Of a DNA stretch of 40,000 bases, positions 35,501 through 38,500 are shown piece after piece (within the stretch, counting starts at the first letter, position 1; each line of letters opens with the position of its first letter). Source of the stretch: Symbiodinium natans. Taxonomy: Eukaryota > Sar > Dinophyceae > Suessiales > Symbiodiniaceae. The translations under genes and the position numbers were made by a program. A model generated the notes under the pieces. The model saw only the letters and a program-made list of their open reading frames with translations, was not told the DNA's origin and did no database searches. The stretch lies in NCBI GenBank assembly GCA_905221605.1, contig CAJNDS010001258.1:577357-617356 (forward strand), read 5' to 3'.

Positions 35501-38500
35501 ACCCAAAACCGTTCCCGAAGTCAAGCCCAGGTGTACTTCCCGAAGTACTTCGACAAGAATGCAAAGGCATTGGTGGAAGCCTCGGTGCGAAGTGCACGTG
35601 CTTCGCGCCCTTGCAAGGCTTCGGGTCATTTGGGTCTAGACCCTCGACTCTGAACCCGAAACCCTGAACCCCAAAACCTGAACCCTACACCCGAAACCTA
35701 TAGTGTTTGACCTGAACCCTAAAACCTGAACCCTAAACCCGAAGCCTATAGTGTTTGAGGTCGCTAAGGCCTGCAAGTGTGTTGACAGGCTCTGCTTTCG
35801 AAACGTTTCACGATCCCCTCTTCCCCCTCCCTAGTATTCATGGGGGAGGGGAGTCGGGTGATTTGTCTAACCCAAGGCCTACAAACCCCAAACCCCAAAC
35901 CCTGGACCCCAAACCCCAAACCCTAGACTCCAAACCCCAAACCAAAAACCCCAAAACCCCACGATGTCGAGGTCAAGAAGCTCCTTGTCGCTGACCTCAG
36001 CAAGCGCTACGGCAATCTGAAGGACGGCTGAGTTTAGTGGAATTTGTTTACGGTTTAGGGGTTTCGCGGTTACGGTGGAGTTTAGGGGATTTAGGGTGTT
36101 TAGGGGCTTGAGGGTGTTGAGGGTTAAGGGTTGAGCGAGTATAGGCTTGAGTTTGGGTTTTTTGCCGCATTTGCTCTTCGGGGCTTTGCGTTTTCAAGAG
36201 GTGCAAGACTCCAGCTCCCCGGCAACCGGGGGTTTAGGGTTTAGGGTTTCGGGTTTAGGGTTTATTAGGGTTTAGGGTTTGAGGGGTTTAGAGTCTAGTC
36301 AGCCAAACCGCGCGTGCTAAGAATGCAATTAGGGTTTCGGGTTTAGGGTTTAGGGTTCGGGTTTAGGGTTTAGGGTTGAGGGAAGTCTGATTTCTTAGAA
36401 CTTCAGGCTGCCTCAGAGCCCTCCGGGGTCAATGTGGGGAACCCCCGAAACCCTGGCAAACGACCCCATCGCTCCCCGAACCCTGAAATTCCCTGAGCCC
36501 TAGGATTTAGGGTTTAGGGTTTCGGGCTTAGGGTTTAGGGTTTAGGGTTTAGGGCACCCCCAGACCCACCCCCCCACCCCCCCTTACCGTCACAGGATGG
36601 GTCTGCTGATATCCTGAAGCACACCTGGCAGCTTGGAGTGATTCGGGGCTTGGGGTTTGGGAGGCTACAGGGCCTAGAGGTTGAAAACGCTCAATAGGGT
36701 TTAGGGTTTGAGGGTTTAGGGTTTAGGGTTTAGGGTGTAGGGTTTAGGGCTTAGGGTTTGGAATCTCCATTGCTCTGGGCTGCTAGGAGTTGAGACTTAT
36801 TGGATCTTAGCAAGGAATCAAGGGACCCTACGTACTCTTAAAGGGTTCTAAAGGGGGACGTAAGGTGCAGGGTTTAGGGTTTAGGGTTTAGGGTTTAGGG
36901 TTTAGGGTTTAGGGTTTAGGGTTTAGGGTTTAGGGTTTAGGGTTTAGGGTTTAGGCCTTAGGGTTACTACTTCCCTGCGAAGGATGCTGAGGGACCGCCC
37001 CTCTAGAATCCCTGCAGGGGTTCTGTAGAAGGACGTAAGGTGCAGGGTTTAGGGTTTAGGGTTTAGGGTTTAGGGTTTAGGGTCTAGGGTTTAGGGTTTA
37101 GGGTTTAGGGTTACAGTACAACACTATAAGGCCTAAACCCTAGAAATCCGATGAACAATCCTGAAACCTAACCACTCGAATAACCCCACAGCCTACGCCC
37201 TCAATCCTGCCGCAGGGGCAACGCCTAGGAGCTACTTTGAGAAACAGAGCAGTTGGAGCGGAGGTTTGTCAGCAGTAAATACAAGGCTCCCAGCACTCTA
37301 GACCTTTAGCGTGTAAAGCCCTAAACCCTGAACCCGAAACCCTAAGCCCTAAACCCTAAACCCTAAACCCTAAACCCTAAACCCTAAACCCTAAACCCTA
37401 AACCTTCAGGGTTTAGTGTTCTCGTCACGGGGATTGTGGGTTTAGGGGCCTTTCGTCGGAACGACGCAGAGTTCGGGGGGGCAACGGTGGGGACTTTTGT
37501 TCGGGAGATGTATGACGAGACCCCGGAACCCAAATGGCAACCGAGGCCCATGGTTTAGTGTTTGGGGTTTAGGGATTAGGGATTAGGGATTTAGGGTTAG
37601 GGTTTAAGGTTTAGGGTTTAGGGGATTCCTGGTTTGGGGTTAGGGTTTCTTGAGATTCCGAGTTCCTGCCATAACTCTGACTCACCCCGTCAACCACTGG
37701 AGGCTCTGGGGCCCCCAAGTTAGGAACCGGGTAAAAAGCTTGAAAGTCCAAGCCTCCAGAAAGCGGTTTGGGGTTGAAGGTTTCGGGTTCAGGGTTCAGG
37801 GTTCAGGGTTCAGGGTTCAGGGTTCAGGGTTCAGGGTTCAGGGTTCAGGGTTCAGGTATGCCCGAAGGCCGTAAACCATCATCCCCAAAAAGCAAGAAGC
37901 ACAAGAGAAACTCAGCAAGAAGCCCCGAACCCCTCCCCCCCCCCGCTCCCCCCAAACCCTAAAAGCCCCTGAACCTTATGCACCATGAACGCCATACATC
38001 GTATTGAGCCCCAATTAGCGTTAAACCGTAGTTAACCCAGTTTGGACCTAAACCCTTTGCAATGGACCCTGTTTACTCGGTTTGTGTTCGCTAAGAAAAC
38101 CTTGTAAACCCTACTTAACCTTGAACCCTACATAAAAAGCCTTTCGTAAAAAGCCCAAACTCCTTAACCCCAACAAACATATCAACCTGCTTCCCCCCCA
38201 AGCCCTAACCTTAATAACCCTAAAACCACCCCAAAACCACCGTAAACCGAAGGCCCCAAACCCCGTAAACCCTAGACCCTAAGCCCCCAAAACCCAAAAC
38301 CCCAAGCCCCAAAACCCTCAACCCTAAACCCTAAAGCCCTAAACCCTAAAGCCCTAAAACCCTGCCCTAAACCCTAAAGCCCCAAAAACCCTAAAACCCT
38401 AAACCCTTAGTCAAGAGTTGGAAGCTGGCTCCTCCCAGGTTTAGTACCTACGAGCTTCCAAAGCTGGAGACGTACGAGGCTCCGTTTCAGGGGGCGAGTG

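Larger units (their letters stand above)
35025..35530 (+). other. Intron 18: palindromic element, CCCAAAA array
   Basis: GT...AG with AGGTG at both ends. G-rich tract 35118-35142, the TAGCCCAGTGG-family element (35263-35371), CCCTAAA units 35400-35444, then a pure CCCAAAA heptamer run (35445-35510). Confidence 0.55.

Noticed and set aside
37262-37283. G-TTT-GTC... reading FVSSKYK with AG|G and GC borders, a candidate for the exon after KHTW.
   Set aside because: It does not lead in phase and length to YPAPYKP; the 38439 exon gives the right 12-residue spacing.
37768-37874. Open frames with GSGFRVQ-type repeats here and elsewhere.
   Set aside because: They are readings of GGGTTCA and related heptamers and not protein-coding.
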